From Hyphomonas atlantica corrig. (lineage in GTDB: Bacteria; Pseudomonadota; Alphaproteobacteria; Caulobacterales; Hyphomonadaceae): DNA of 64,000 nucleotides. The stretch spans positions 42,720-106,719 of the forward strand of contig NZ_AWFH01000004.1 in the NCBI RefSeq assembly GCF_000682715.1, given 5' to 3'. The position numbers were made by a program, and so were the translations under genes. Of the stretch, positions 45,340 through 54,152 are shown piece after piece (position 1 is the first letter of the stretch; every line of letters starts with the position of its first letter). Under the pieces are notes generated by a model, which was not told the DNA's origin, did no database searches, and saw only the letters and a program-made list of their open reading frames with translations.

Positions 45340-46079
45340 CTGACGCAGCTGACACAAAATCAAAGCCGATCTGGCTCCGCCTCTGGCCGCTCTACCTGAT
45401 TGCCGGCGGCCTCGTCGCAGCCTGGGCATTCGGCCTTTTCGACTATCTGTCGCTTGAGACCCTGCGCCGGCAACAGGCCGCGCTTCGCGCTTTTGTCGAG
45501 GACAATCTGATCCTCGCCATCGCCGCCTATATCGGAATCTACACCGCCAGCACGGTCTTCATGCTTCCAGGCGCATTGTGGATCACGATCACAGGTGGCT
45601 TCCTGTTCGGTCTTGCGGGCGGCACTCTGGCCACGGTCATTGGCGCAACGTTTGGCGCGAGCCTGCTTTTCCTCGCCGCGAAAACGTCTCTTGGCGGGTT
45701 CATGCGCAAGATTGCGAGCGGCTATGCGGAGAAGGTCCGCACCGAGTTCCAGAACAGTCCGATGGCATACATGTTTGCCATGCGATTCATCCCCGCGATG
45801 CCGTTTCCCGTCGCCAACATCCTGCCAGCCATCCTCGGTGCAAAATATCGCGACTATGCCATTACCACCGCGCTTGGGATCGTTCCGGGCGTTGTTGCGT
45901 ATACATGGGTAGGTGCAGGCCTGGGCGCGACATTTGCGAAGGGGGAAGATCCCGATCTCGCATCGGTCTTCCAGAACCTGCTGCCCGCCGCCATCGCGCT
46001 TGGGGTCGTTTCCCTGTTGCCGGTGGCATGGAAGAAATTCTTTCCAAAGAAAGCCAACCAGATTGAAGAGGCCGCCTGA
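45336..46079 (+). CDS. TVP38/TMEM64-family (DedA/VTT domain) membrane protein
   Basis: A 247-residue inner-membrane protein. After an N-terminal helix (LWPLYLIAGGLVAAWAFGLF), the VTT/SNARE-associated region (about 75-205) has LPGALWITITGGFLFGLAGGTLATVIGATFGASLLF and the conserved RFIPAMPFPVANILPAILG followed by TALGIVPGVVAYTWVGAGLG. VTT proteins are linked to lipid scrambling or transport. It overlaps the DUF547 gene (ATGA) and the flavoprotein gene (TGATG), so all three are probably made together. Confidence 0.92.
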   Translation: MTDAADTKSKPIWLRLWPLYLIAGGLVAAWAFGLFDYLSLETLRRQQAALRAFVEDNLILAIAAYIGIYTASTVFMLPGALWITITGGFLFGLAGGTLATVIGATFGASLLFLAAKTSLGGFMRKIASGYAEKVRTEFQNSPMAYMFAMRFIPAMPFPVANILPAILGAKYRDYAITTALGIVPGVVAYTWVGAGLGATFAKGEDPDLASVFQNLLPAAIALGVVSLLPVAWKKFFPKKANQIEEAA

Positions 46080-47611
46080 TGACAGATCTCGCTGACCAGA
46101 ATGCCCGCGCCCCGCTTGGCGGCTCCGCCGACCTAGACAAGATCGCCACTTCCCCTGCCCCGCACGCGGCCGGCACCGCGCCAATGAGAGAGATGACCGC
46201 CGACCTTGTCGTGATCGGCGCTGGCTCTGCCGGACTATCCGCCGCCGCAGGCGCCGCTCAGCTGGGCCTGTCTGTCGTGCTCTACGAAAAAGGTGAAATG
46301 GGCGGAGATTGCCTCAACACAGGCTGCGTGCCGTCGAAAGCGCTGCTCAGCGCGGCAAAGGCCGCCGCAGAGATTCGCGATGCCGGCAAGTTCGGCATCG
46401 AGACGACGCCTCCCCGGATCCACTGGGACAAGGTCAAACAACACGTCAACGCCTCCATCGCGACGATTGCCCCGGTAGACAGCCAGGAACGATTTGAAGG
46501 CCTCGGCTGTACGGTCATCCGTGAACATGCCAAATTCGCCGGTCCGGACACGATCATTTCCCCAACCACCCGGGTCAAGGCTCGTCGTATCATCATCGCC
46601 ACAGGCTCACGCGCCTTCATTCCACCTATCGAGGGGCTGGCAACCGTCCCCTATCTGACGAATGAAACGATCTTCAGCATTCCTGAAATGCCGAAGCATC
46701 TGATCATTCTGGGCGGCGGGCCCATCGGCATGGAAATGGCGCAGGCATTCACGCGCCTTGGCGCAAAAGTCACGGTCGTTGAAATGGGCAAGGCGCTGGG
46801 CCGGGCGGACCGCGATCATGCCGAAATCGCCATCGAAGCGCTACGCGACGAAGGTGTCACGATCCTGGAAGGCTACAAAGCCACCAAGATTGAACAGGAC
46901 GGAGAAGCGATCCGTGTCCTGACCGAGCCGAAAGGCGGGGAAGCCTGGACGCTTGAAGGCTCCCATCTGCTTGTTGCGGTAGGTCGCCAGACCGTATTCG
47001 ACGGCATGGATCTCGAAGCCGGCAATGTAGATCATGACCGCAGGGGCATCATTGTAGGCGATAATCTGCGCTCTAAATCGAACAAGCGCGTCTGGGCACT
47101 GGGCGATGCCGCAGGGCGTGAGCAATTCACACATATCGCCGGTTGGCACGCCTCCGTCTTTACGCGCCGCGCCTTCTTCAAACAGGGCACCAAGGCAGAC
47201 AGCCTGCCCGTACCAGCCGTCACCTACACGTCCCCGGAAGTTGCTCAACTCGGCATGACGGAAGCCGAAGCCCGCGAGAAGCATGGCGACGACATCTCGG
47301 CGCCGAGCTTCAAATTCGAGGAAAGCGACCGCGCCATAGCGGAGGCAAACACCGAAGGCGAAGTGAAGCTGATTGTACGCAAGGGCAAACTGCTTGGTGC
47401 GTCCATTGTCGGCAAGGATGCCGGCGACCTTATCCAACTCGTCTCGGTCGCCATGTCGAACGGGCTTGGTGTAAAGGATCTGACGAATTTCATCTCGCCC
47501 TACCCGACCCGCGCCGAGGGCGTAAAGCGCGCCGCCAACGCGCACTATGCCGACGTGGTATTCGGCAAGAGCGCAAGGCTGCTCGTCAGCTTGCTCCAGC
47601 GTATTCCGTAG
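46079..47611 (+). CDS. MerA-like FAD-dependent disulfide oxidoreductase
   Basis: A 510-residue class I flavoprotein of the lipoamide dehydrogenase/mercuric reductase fold. An N-terminal tail of about 38 residues precedes DLVVIGAGSAGLSAAAGAA (FAD). The redox pair is C78 and C83 in GGDCLNTGCVPSK; the second dinucleotide site is HLIILGGGPIGMEMAQ; VWALGDAAGREQFTHIAG closes the FAD site. Where lipoamide dehydrogenase has HAHPT, this protein has SPYPTRAEG, as in MerA, yet it lacks both the N-terminal heavy-metal domain and the C-terminal Cys pair. True mercury reduction is therefore unlikely. Its partner is probably the TVP38 protein. Confidence 0.9.
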   Translation: MTDLADQNARAPLGGSADLDKIATSPAPHAAGTAPMREMTADLVVIGAGSAGLSAAAGAAQLGLSVVLYEKGEMGGDCLNTGCVPSKALLSAAKAAAEIRDAGKFGIETTPPRIHWDKVKQHVNASIATIAPVDSQERFEGLGCTVIREHAKFAGPDTIISPTTRVKARRIIIATGSRAFIPPIEGLATVPYLTNETIFSIPEMPKHLIILGGGPIGMEMAQAFTRLGAKVTVVEMGKALGRADRDHAEIAIEALRDEGVTILEGYKATKIEQDGEAIRVLTEPKGGEAWTLEGSHLLVAVGRQTVFDGMDLEAGNVDHDRRGIIVGDNLRSKSNKRVWALGDAAGREQFTHIAGWHASVFTRRAFFKQGTKADSLPVPAVTYTSPEVAQLGMTEAEAREKHGDDISAPSFKFEESDRAIAEANTEGEVKLIVRKGKLLGASIVGKDAGDLIQLVSVAMSNGLGVKDLTNFISPYPTRAEGVKRAANAHYADVVFGKSARLLVSLLQRIP

Positions 47612-47626
47612 GCTAGGTCAGGCAGT

Positions 47627-49060
47627 GTGAAAGACGCTGCCGACCTGACCTTTCCGGACGCCACCAGAACCCGCGCCGGGGCGCGCTGGTTCGACAGTCT
47701 CTCATTTCGTCTGTTCGGCCTCACAATTCTCGCCATACTGGTGGTGGAAGCCTTCATCTTCGTGCCGAGCGCAACGGGCCAGCGCAATGACTGGCTGACC
47801 GAACGGATCGAAGCGGCCCGGATAGCATCCCTCGCCCTTGAAGCCTCACCGGGGCGTTCGGTCTCAGAAGAATTGTCGGCTCGGCTGCTGGATCATGCCG
47901 AAGTCTGGGGTGTGGCCGAGCTGGACATGGACGATGAGATGCGGTTCCAGCTGCTTCCCCCACAAATGCCGCTCAATGGTGAATTTCACGCACTCGACAT
48001 GCGCGAGGCCGGACCAATGGACCGGGTGGCCAACATGTTCGGCGCATTTTTCGCGCCAGATGACCGCATTCTTGTCGTTACAGCCAAGGGCACAGAAGAG
48101 GATCGTATCATCGAAGTCCTGCTGCCGCAGGCGCCGATGAAAGCCGAGCTGCAATCCTACGCCAGCCGTATCGCAGGCCTGTCACTGCTCATCGCGTTTG
48201 CCGCGGCGACCATCATCTACGTCCTGCTGCACCTACTCGTCGTTCGCCCGATGCAGCGCGTCACATTGAGCGTTGAGCAATTCCGAATGGATCCCGGATC
48301 GTGGACACGGCGCCTGCCGCATACCAAACGCCGCGACGAAATCGGCCGCGCCCAGAACGCGTTGGCCGACATGGAAAGCGCGGTGGCCGACAGTTTCCGT
48401 CAGCGCTCTCATCTGGCAGAACTCGGCACGGCAGTTGCGAAGATCAACCATGATCTGCGCAACTCGCTGGCATCGGCCCAGCTCGTTTCCGATTCTCTCG
48501 CCCGGTCTGAGGATGTCCGTGTACAAAAGGCTGCCCCAAGGCTTGAGCGCGCCCTGACCCGCGCCATCACGCTCGCCACCGATACGTTGGATTATGGCAA
48601 GGCCATGCCTCAGCCCGCCGAACCTGAACAGGTTGATCTCAAGCAGGCGCTCGACGAAGCTGCCGATGAAGCGCTGGCAGCATGGCCGTCTGTTGAGTTC
48701 ATCAACAATGTACACATGCTGGAACATGTCCTGGCGGACCCTGACCATTTACACCGCATCGCCGCGAATTTGATCCGCAACGCCGCCGAAGCCATGTCTG
48801 CGGCCGGGTCTGATCCATCGCGGATTTTTGTCAGTCTGGAATCAGGCACAATCGTCTTTACAGATACAGGTCCGGGCCTGCCGGAAAAAGCCGCGGCAAA
48901 TTTGTTTACCCCCTTCGCCGCGACGACCCGTCAGAGCGGAACAGGCCTTGGCCTCGTCATTGCGCGCGAGCTTGCCCAGTCCATGGGCGGAGACCTGACC
49001 CTTGCCGAAACAGGGCCGGAGGGATCCGTGTTCCACCTCACACTTCCGCCACAGGACTGA
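47627..49060 (+). CDS. Membrane sensor histidine kinase
   Basis: A 477-residue kinase starting with GTG, 15 nt after the flavoprotein gene. There are two membrane helices (about 27-48 and 182-206) with a 130-residue periplasmic sensor between them. A HAMP domain (VVRPMQRVTLSVEQFR) and a dimerisation helix with phospho-acceptor H275 (VAKINHDLRNSL) follow. The ATPase has N box LIRNAAEAM, G1 FTDTGPGLP and G2 GTGLGLVIA. The NHDLRN form of the H box is atypical (usually HELR). No response regulator gene is nearby. Confidence 0.92.
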   Translation: MKDAADLTFPDATRTRAGARWFDSLSFRLFGLTILAILVVEAFIFVPSATGQRNDWLTERIEAARIASLALEASPGRSVSEELSARLLDHAEVWGVAELDMDDEMRFQLLPPQMPLNGEFHALDMREAGPMDRVANMFGAFFAPDDRILVVTAKGTEEDRIIEVLLPQAPMKAELQSYASRIAGLSLLIAFAAATIIYVLLHLLVVRPMQRVTLSVEQFRMDPGSWTRRLPHTKRRDEIGRAQNALADMESAVADSFRQRSHLAELGTAVAKINHDLRNSLASAQLVSDSLARSEDVRVQKAAPRLERALTRAITLATDTLDYGKAMPQPAEPEQVDLKQALDEAADEALAAWPSVEFINNVHMLEHVLADPDHLHRIAANLIRNAAEAMSAAGSDPSRIFVSLESGTIVFTDTGPGLPEKAAANLFTPFAATTRQSGTGLGLVIARELAQSMGGDLTLAETGPEGSVFHLTLPPQD

Positions 49061-49113
49061 CACAAAGCGCGGAACCAAGCCGCGCGGAATGCATTGGTTC
49101 ATCATACAAACGG

Positions 49114-49608
49114 ATGGACCCCATGACCCCTGAAACCATTGTTTCTGCACTATTTTCCACGAGCGCTGCAGCCGCAGCCGGATTGGCTGTCATGCTCCAG
49201 CCTACGCTGCCCCGACCCGATGTTCAGCCGGTCGACCATTTTCAGGAAGCGGACTTTTCGATCTACGATCGGGACTTCACGCTTCAGGGTCGCGACTGTG
49301 AAATCGGTATAAAGCGGCGTGGCATATGCCTCAGCAGATCACCGCTGGAAGATACCATTGTTCCGGGGCGTGTGCTTCCAGTGGAAATCCCGGCGACGAG
49401 CGCAGAATTTCCCATCATACTGGAAGCCCCCCTTAAGGCATCCCACCTACAGACTGTGCGGTTTGGCCACCGTATTGCCTTGTTTAATCCGGATACGCGC
49501 GAAATCGTCGACGTGATCGACTTGACCGCCCAGAGTTTTGCAAACGCCAGAGTGTCCGATCGGCAAAAGGCGGAACTAGAAGGCACACCTGACGCACAAA
49601 CCAGCTAA
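49114..49608 (+). CDS. Small exported protein of unknown function
   Basis: A 164-residue protein with a hydrophobic N-terminus (TIVSALFSTSAAAAAGLAVML) that could be an uncleaved anchor or signal. The rest is a short beta-rich domain with two Cys (GRDCEIGIKRRGICLSRSPLE). A start at 49123 is equally possible. It follows the kinase gene by 53 nt and may share its transcript. No family recognised. Confidence 0.65.
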   Translation: MDPMTPETIVSALFSTSAAAAAGLAVMLQPTLPRPDVQPVDHFQEADFSIYDRDFTLQGRDCEIGIKRRGICLSRSPLEDTIVPGRVLPVEIPATSAEFPIILEAPLKASHLQTVRFGHRIALFNPDTREIVDVIDLTAQSFANARVSDRQKAELEGTPDAQTS

Positions 49609-49629
49609 GTCAATCAGGTCGTATAGTCG

Positions 49630-49663
49630 AACAAAAGAAAAGCCAGCCTCGAGAGGCTGGCTT
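49630..49663 (-). terminator. Rho-independent terminator of the small lipoprotein gene
   Basis: A perfect 10-bp stem AAGCCAGCCT / AGGCTGGCTT (49640-49649 with 49654-49663) with a 4-nt loop. On the minus strand it is followed by a T-rich tail (TTCTTTTGT). It lies 23 nt past the stop at 49686. It may also help end the plus-strand gene that stops at 49608. Confidence 0.88.
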
Positions 49664-49685
49664 CTGCTTATACATGACTGGAAGA

Positions 49686-49826
49686 TTAGTTCGCTTCATC
49701 TTCCACTTCGTCAGCGGCTTCATCAACTTCTTCGCCGAATTCTTCAACCGGACCATCATTCGTGTCACACGCGGCCAGCCCGAATGCGCCAAGACCGAAC
49801 AAAATTGCAATAAGTGGCTTTTTCAT
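49686..49826 (-). CDS. Small acidic lipoprotein (46 residues)
   Basis: The ATG at 49826 has AAGGAG 8 nt upstream and a strong terminator follows, so this is a good small gene despite its size. A lipoprotein signal (MKKPLIAILFGLGAFGLAAC) with lipobox Cys20 is followed by a short highly acidic tail (VEEFGEEVDEAADEVEDEAN). It resembles entericidin-like or other small envelope lipoproteins but has no recognised domain. A longer in-frame start at 49967 lies within the neighbouring promoter region and is rejected. Confidence 0.75.
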   Translation of the reverse strand: MKKPLIAILFGLGAFGLAACDTNDGPVEEFGEEVDEAADEVEDEAN

Positions 49827-49919
49827 TTCCGTAACTCCTTTATCAGTCAGCCCCCAGAGAGAAGGCGTCCTCCTGCAAACGTGCTTGGGTGGGACTGGTT
49901 CCGAAAGAACAGGATTGGT

Positions 49920-50579
49920 TTGGTTCATAAATACGTCCCTCCCCCGGATGATCCCGAAATTGTTCACACAGACGACTGGCTGATCGTCATCGACAAACCG
50001 TCAGGGCTTCTGTCTGTGCCGGGGCGTGGGCCGGAAAAAGCCGACTGCGCCATAACCCGCATCCAGAAAGCTTGGCCAGATGCGCTCACCGTCCACCGCC
50101 TGGACATGTCTACGAGCGGTCTATTGCTGTTCGCGCGGTCAAAAGATGCGCAGAGGGAATTGTCGCGCCAGTTTGAGGCTGGCCGCGTGGAGAAAACCTA
50201 CATCGCAGATGTCTGGGGCCGGCCCGATTCCCAGCATGGCCTCGTTGATCTCCCCCTGATCACTGACTGGCCAAACCGACCCCGGCAGAAAGTCGACCGA
50301 GAAATCGGCAAGCCCAGCCAGACCCGGTACCTGATCTCCCAATCCAGTGCGGTCGCCAGCCGCATGAGCCTGACCCCTCTCACCGGGCGCTCCCACCAGC
50401 TTCGCGTTCACATGGCCGAACTCGGTCACCCGATCCTGGGCGATGAGCTGTACGCCCACGATGAAGCTGAAAGGATTGCCACACGGCTGCATCTGCACGC
50501 GGCGGAATTAGCCTTCACCCATCCGCAATCTGGATCCCCCATGCGGTTTCAATCTCCCTGTCCTTTCAATCTGCCTTGA
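49920..50579 (+). CDS. RluA-family RNA pseudouridine synthase
   Basis: A protein of about 219 residues with the RluA motifs: LIVIDKPSGLLSVPGRG, TVHRLDMSTSGLLLFAR with the catalytic Asp in HRLD, YIADVWG, PLTGRSHQLRVHMAELGHPILGDELY and LHLHAAELAFTHP. It is a short form without an S4 domain, like RluA itself (23S rRNA U746 and tRNA U32). The start is uncertain: TTG at 49920 with AGGA 5 nt upstream fits the domain; the open frame upstream covers the opposite-strand lipoprotein gene. Confidence 0.9.
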   Translation: MVHKYVPPPDDPEIVHTDDWLIVIDKPSGLLSVPGRGPEKADCAITRIQKAWPDALTVHRLDMSTSGLLLFARSKDAQRELSRQFEAGRVEKTYIADVWGRPDSQHGLVDLPLITDWPNRPRQKVDREIGKPSQTRYLISQSSAVASRMSLTPLTGRSHQLRVHMAELGHPILGDELYAHDEAERIATRLHLHAAELAFTHPQSGSPMRFQSPCPFNLP

Positions 50580-50596
50580 CGGACCGCCTGCAGGGA

Positions 50597-50615
50597 ATTA
50601 TCGTTTTTCGATAAT
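50597..50615 (+). other. AT-rich hairpin just before the 50629 gene
   Basis: ATTATCG (50597-50603) pairs with CGATAAT (50609-50615) around five T. GGGAG, the likely ribosome site of the next gene, starts one base after it. It could be a weak transcript end for the pseudouridine synthase gene or a leader stem. Confidence 0.35.
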
Positions 50616-50628
50616 GGGAGATTCCACG

Positions 50629-51057
50629 ATGCACGCTGAAATTGTTCGCCTGTCGCTGCACCATGTCGATATCAAGATCGTCAAAGACGACAAGATGCAT
50701 GTCCTCCAATGGCGCCGCAATCTGCTTTGGGATGAAGTTCTGCTTGATGGAAAACGCCAAGCCTCCAGCCACGGCCTGTTCGGGCGCGAAAAAGTCTACG
50801 GGCTCGTATTCGGACGGGATGTGGAAGGGCGCGGTGGGGAACAAGTCATGTTGCTGCTCGACACCTCCACCCATGCCGACTGGACCGACGGCACCCAGCG
50901 CGTAAAGGGCGTTCGCCTCGAGGGGCGTGACGGACCACTGGTTGCGTTTGGTTCGCTTGATCCAAAAAATCTGGAAAAGCCGGCAACGTTTGGCGACTGG
51001 ATGAAAAAGAATATGGGCATGGAATGGGGCGACCCGCCATCGAGCCGCCCGCATTGA
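50629..51057 (+). CDS. Cytoplasmic protein of unknown function
   Basis: A 142-residue soluble protein, no signal or membrane segment. It looks beta-rich: IVRLSLHHVDIKIVKDDKMHVLQWRRNLLWDEVLLDGKR, then HGLFGREKVYGLVFGR, VMLLLDTSTHADW and a C-terminal WMKKNMGMEWGD. I do not recognise the family. The ATG at 50629 is chosen because GGGAG is 8 nt upstream; the ATG at 50614 lies in a hairpin. It ends six bases from the convergent OmpA-like gene. Confidence 0.7.
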   Translation: MHAEIVRLSLHHVDIKIVKDDKMHVLQWRRNLLWDEVLLDGKRQASSHGLFGREKVYGLVFGRDVEGRGGEQVMLLLDTSTHADWTDGTQRVKGVRLEGRDGPLVAFGSLDPKNLEKPATFGDWMKKNMGMEWGDPPSSRPH

Positions 51058-51062
51058 TCCTA

Positions 51063-51533
51063 TCAAGAGTCGCGTGATTGCGAGGCCACTGGCACCAGAC
51101 GCACGGTCGCCTTCCGGTTCAACGGCTCGATCGATCCGTTCGCTGCATAAGCACGCGCCTGGCCTTTCGGCATGATAGCGATCTGCTCCGCTGAGATATC
51201 GCGCGCCTCAAACGCGGCTGTGACGGATTCGGCGCGGTCCTCTGAAACCTTCTCGTTCAGGTCCTCCGGGCCGGTTGCATCGGCATGACCGGCGACTTCG
51301 ATCCGGAAATACTCACACCGGGCGGAATCCGCTGCAACTGCATCGAGAACCGCTTCAGCCTGATCCCCAAGCTGGGTGACACCGCGCTCGAAGTAGATCG
51401 TGAATTCCTCAGTCGCACAGGCGGCCGGGGCCGGATCGTAAGTGACCGGCTCCTGCGGTGGCGCTGGCAAGTCTGCATGAGCCGCCAGGGCCGTCATAGC
51501 GGCGGACATAAGGGTCAGGCTGGCGATTTTCAT
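51063..51533 (-). CDS. OmpA-family C-terminal domain protein
   Basis: A 156-residue protein with a signal peptide (about 1-20) and one OmpA-like peptidoglycan-binding domain (about 42-150): FTIYFERGVTQLGDQAEAVLDAVAAD, FRIEVAGHADATGPEDLNEKVSEDRAESVTAAFEARD and IMPKGQARAYAANGSIEPLNRKATVRLVP. It has no beta-barrel and no lipobox, so it is probably a free periplasmic cell-wall-binding protein. Confidence 0.85.
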   Translation of the reverse strand: MKIASLTLMSAAMTALAAHADLPAPPQEPVTYDPAPAACATEEFTIYFERGVTQLGDQAEAVLDAVAADSARCEYFRIEVAGHADATGPEDLNEKVSEDRAESVTAAFEARDISAEQIAIMPKGQARAYAANGSIEPLNRKATVRLVPVASQSRDS

Positions 51534-51589
51534 CTTTGTCTCCGTTGGTGACTACGCCAATAGAAACGTCACTTTCGCAGCCCGGTTCC

Positions 51590-54031
51590 TCACAATCTTT
51601 TCTTCGTGCGCCCTTCATGGGCCTTGGCATTGGCCGGATCGGCCGGCCAGTCATGCTTCGGATACCGCCCGCGCATGTCCTTCGCCATGTCCAGATACCC
51701 TGCCCCCCAGAACCGGCCGAGGTCTTGTGTGGTCGCCACAGGCTTCATACCCGGCGAGAGCATTTCCACGGTCACGGGCACGCGTTCGGCGGCCAGTTTC
51801 GGATGCAAACTCAGTCCAAAGAAGGCCTGCGCCCGCGCCGAGACCAGCGGCGCACGATCATCCAGATAGTCGACTTGCGCCGTCTGGCCGGAGGGCAATG
51901 ACAGGCTGAGCGGCGCATCCTTGCGCAGCGCCTCCTGAACCGGCCAGTCGAGCGATGCGATCAATGCCTCGCGTACCTCATGCCCAGCCGGCACCTGCGC
52001 GCCCTTGCGTTTCAACAGCGGCAACAGCCAATCTCCGGCACTGGCGATTAAGGCTTCCGCTTCGAGCGCCACCGGTGCAATGCAATCTGCGCGCTCCAGC
52101 ATTGTGATGCGCGCCAGCGTCTCGCGCACCACATCGTCCGCACCAATTGCGGCAAAGCCCCCTTCGCGGATCGCATCCAGCATGGCCCGCGCGGCCACAG
52201 TGGCGCTCGGCTTTGGAAGCGGACTTTCCGACAGGACAATCGCGCCCAGCGCCTTCACCCTCCTGGCCGTGAACTTTCCGGTTTTCGGGTCAAAGCTCGC
52301 CCGGTCTTCAGATACAACGCCACCAATTTCCAACGCGTCTGCCTCAGATATCGGGGCCGCCAATGAGATGCGCGCCTCTTTCGCGGCGCCGCCGAGATCA
52401 GCGATCACCAGCCATTCCTGATTCGCCAGCGCTTCGGTCTCCGGCAACATGGCGGCGCGGCCAGAGGCCATCAGATAACTGCCCGCGCTTCCGGGGCGTT
52501 TGCGGGCGATCTGGTCCGGCCAGGCGCGTGCCAGCAAACTCGCCAGATTCCCGTCGGACGCAGCCCCCTTCCCCCAAGCCTTCGCCTGCGCCTTCAGGCT
52601 GCGCGCCCTTGGCGAGCCATCCCTGCGAAATCCGGCCAACCGGTCGCGCAGATCGGGTGAGTTGCCGCCCATGCCCCGCTCCCCGGCGAGCGCCGCGATC
52701 TCCGCCGCCAAGGCGCGTTCCTGTGGCGTGGGCGCACCGGCCACCAGTGCCCCAAGCCGAGGCGGCAAGGGCAGCCGCGCCATTTCCGAACCCAGCGCTG
52801 TCAGCGCGCCATCCTGATCGATCGCGCCCAGCGTCGTCAGCAAGGCTTGCGCCGCCTTCAACCGCCCGGCTGGCGGCGCGTCCATCCAGGTCAGGCGCGT
52901 TGCGTCCCGCTCGCCCCATTCCGCCAGCGCCAGCACGAGGCCGGACAAATCACTCTTCAAGATCTCCGGCACAGGCGAAGGCATCAGGCCCCGTGTCGCC
53001 GCCTCGTCCCACAGGCGGTAACATACCCCCGGCGACAATCGCCCCGCCCGGCCTCTCCGTTGATCAACTGACGCGCGGGATGCCTTCACGGTCGACAGGC
53101 GCGTGCCAAGCCCCCCAGCGGCATCTTCAGCGACGCGCGACAACCCGGAATCTATCACGATCCGAACACCCTCTATGGTCAGCGCGCTTTCGGCGATATC
53201 GGTCGCGAGCACCACTTTCCGCATCCCGTCCGGTGCCGGGGAAACAGCCGCGTCCTGTTCCGCAGGGCTGAGCGCTCCGAAAAGCGGCGCAACCCGTACA
53301 TTGTCCGGCACACGCTCCAACTGCTCCGCCGTACGCTGGATTTCGCGCGCGCCCGGCAAGAAAGCGAGGATAGACCCCTCTTCCTCGCGCAATGCCTTGC
53401 GAACGGCTGACGCCATCCGGTCCTCAATCCGGTCCTGCGACCGACCCAGATAGCGCGTCTCGACCGGATATTGCCGCCCCTGGCTTTCAACCACCGGAGC
53501 CCCCAAGACACTGGATACCTTTTCTGTATCGAGCGTAGCGGACATGATCAGCAGCTTGAGATCATCCCGAAGCGCGCCCTGAGCTTCCATCGCCAATGAC
53601 AGTCCCAAATCCGAATTCAGCCTGCGCTCATGAAACTCGTCAAAGATGACTGCGCCGATTCCGGTCAGTTCGGGGTCTGACAGAATACGCCGTGTAAACA
53701 GGCCATCGGTGATGACCTCCACCCGCGTCGCATCTGAGACCTTGCGGTCCACACGCGTTGTCAGGCCGACCGACTGCCCGAGTTTCTCGCCAAGAGACTT
53801 CGCCATCTGTTGCGCGGCCATTCGCGCGGCGATGCGCCGTGGCTCCAGCATGAGGATCTTGCCGTCGATCACCGCCGCTTCATCCAGCAATCCCGCCAGC
53901 GCCAGAGGCACCCGCGTGGTCTTGCCCGCGCCGGGGGGCGCGGCAAGCACCAGTCGCGAATGCGCGCTGAGGCCGGAACAGATCTCGGCCAGCACATCAT
54001 CGATCGGCAGGAATGGACGCGTCACACTCAC
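51590..54031 (-). CDS. hrpB: ATP-dependent helicase HrpB
   Basis: An 813-residue DEAH-type helicase. Walker A is APPGAGKTTRVP near the N-terminus, motif II is IFDEFHERRLNSD, motif III MSATLDTEKV, and motif VI QRRGRAGRLSPGVCYRLW. The C-terminal HrpB domain and DUF-like tail (GAGYLDMAKDMRGRYPKHDWP) are present. The GTG at 54031 is taken as start with AGG upstream; a TTG at 54067 is in frame. HrpB's cellular role is poorly known. Confidence 0.95.
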   Translation of the reverse strand: MSVTRPFLPIDDVLAEICSGLSAHSRLVLAAPPGAGKTTRVPLALAGLLDEAAVIDGKILMLEPRRIAARMAAQQMAKSLGEKLGQSVGLTTRVDRKVSDATRVEVITDGLFTRRILSDPELTGIGAVIFDEFHERRLNSDLGLSLAMEAQGALRDDLKLLIMSATLDTEKVSSVLGAPVVESQGRQYPVETRYLGRSQDRIEDRMASAVRKALREEEGSILAFLPGAREIQRTAEQLERVPDNVRVAPLFGALSPAEQDAAVSPAPDGMRKVVLATDIAESALTIEGVRIVIDSGLSRVAEDAAGGLGTRLSTVKASRASVDQRRGRAGRLSPGVCYRLWDEAATRGLMPSPVPEILKSDLSGLVLALAEWGERDATRLTWMDAPPAGRLKAAQALLTTLGAIDQDGALTALGSEMARLPLPPRLGALVAGAPTPQERALAAEIAALAGERGMGGNSPDLRDRLAGFRRDGSPRARSLKAQAKAWGKGAASDGNLASLLARAWPDQIARKRPGSAGSYLMASGRAAMLPETEALANQEWLVIADLGGAAKEARISLAAPISEADALEIGGVVSEDRASFDPKTGKFTARRVKALGAIVLSESPLPKPSATVAARAMLDAIREGGFAAIGADDVVRETLARITMLERADCIAPVALEAEALIASAGDWLLPLLKRKGAQVPAGHEVREALIASLDWPVQEALRKDAPLSLSLPSGQTAQVDYLDDRAPLVSARAQAFFGLSLHPKLAAERVPVTVEMLSPGMKPVATTQDLGRFWGAGYLDMAKDMRGRYPKHDWPADPANAKAHEGRTKKRL

Positions 54032-54152
54032 CCCAGCCTGATAGGCGTTTCGACATCCGGCTGGCAAGCTGCAGGAATGCGCCGGGCCGCAATTGCTTTC
54101 ACACGCGGCGCGGCCTACCGTCTGGCGCTAATCGGGGCAGGAGGCAGCGCTC

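Noticed and set aside
52363..53271. 302-codon Pro/Arg/Ala-rich frame opposite hrpB
   Set aside because: Composition is typical of a shadow frame and HrpB motifs on the minus strand are intact.
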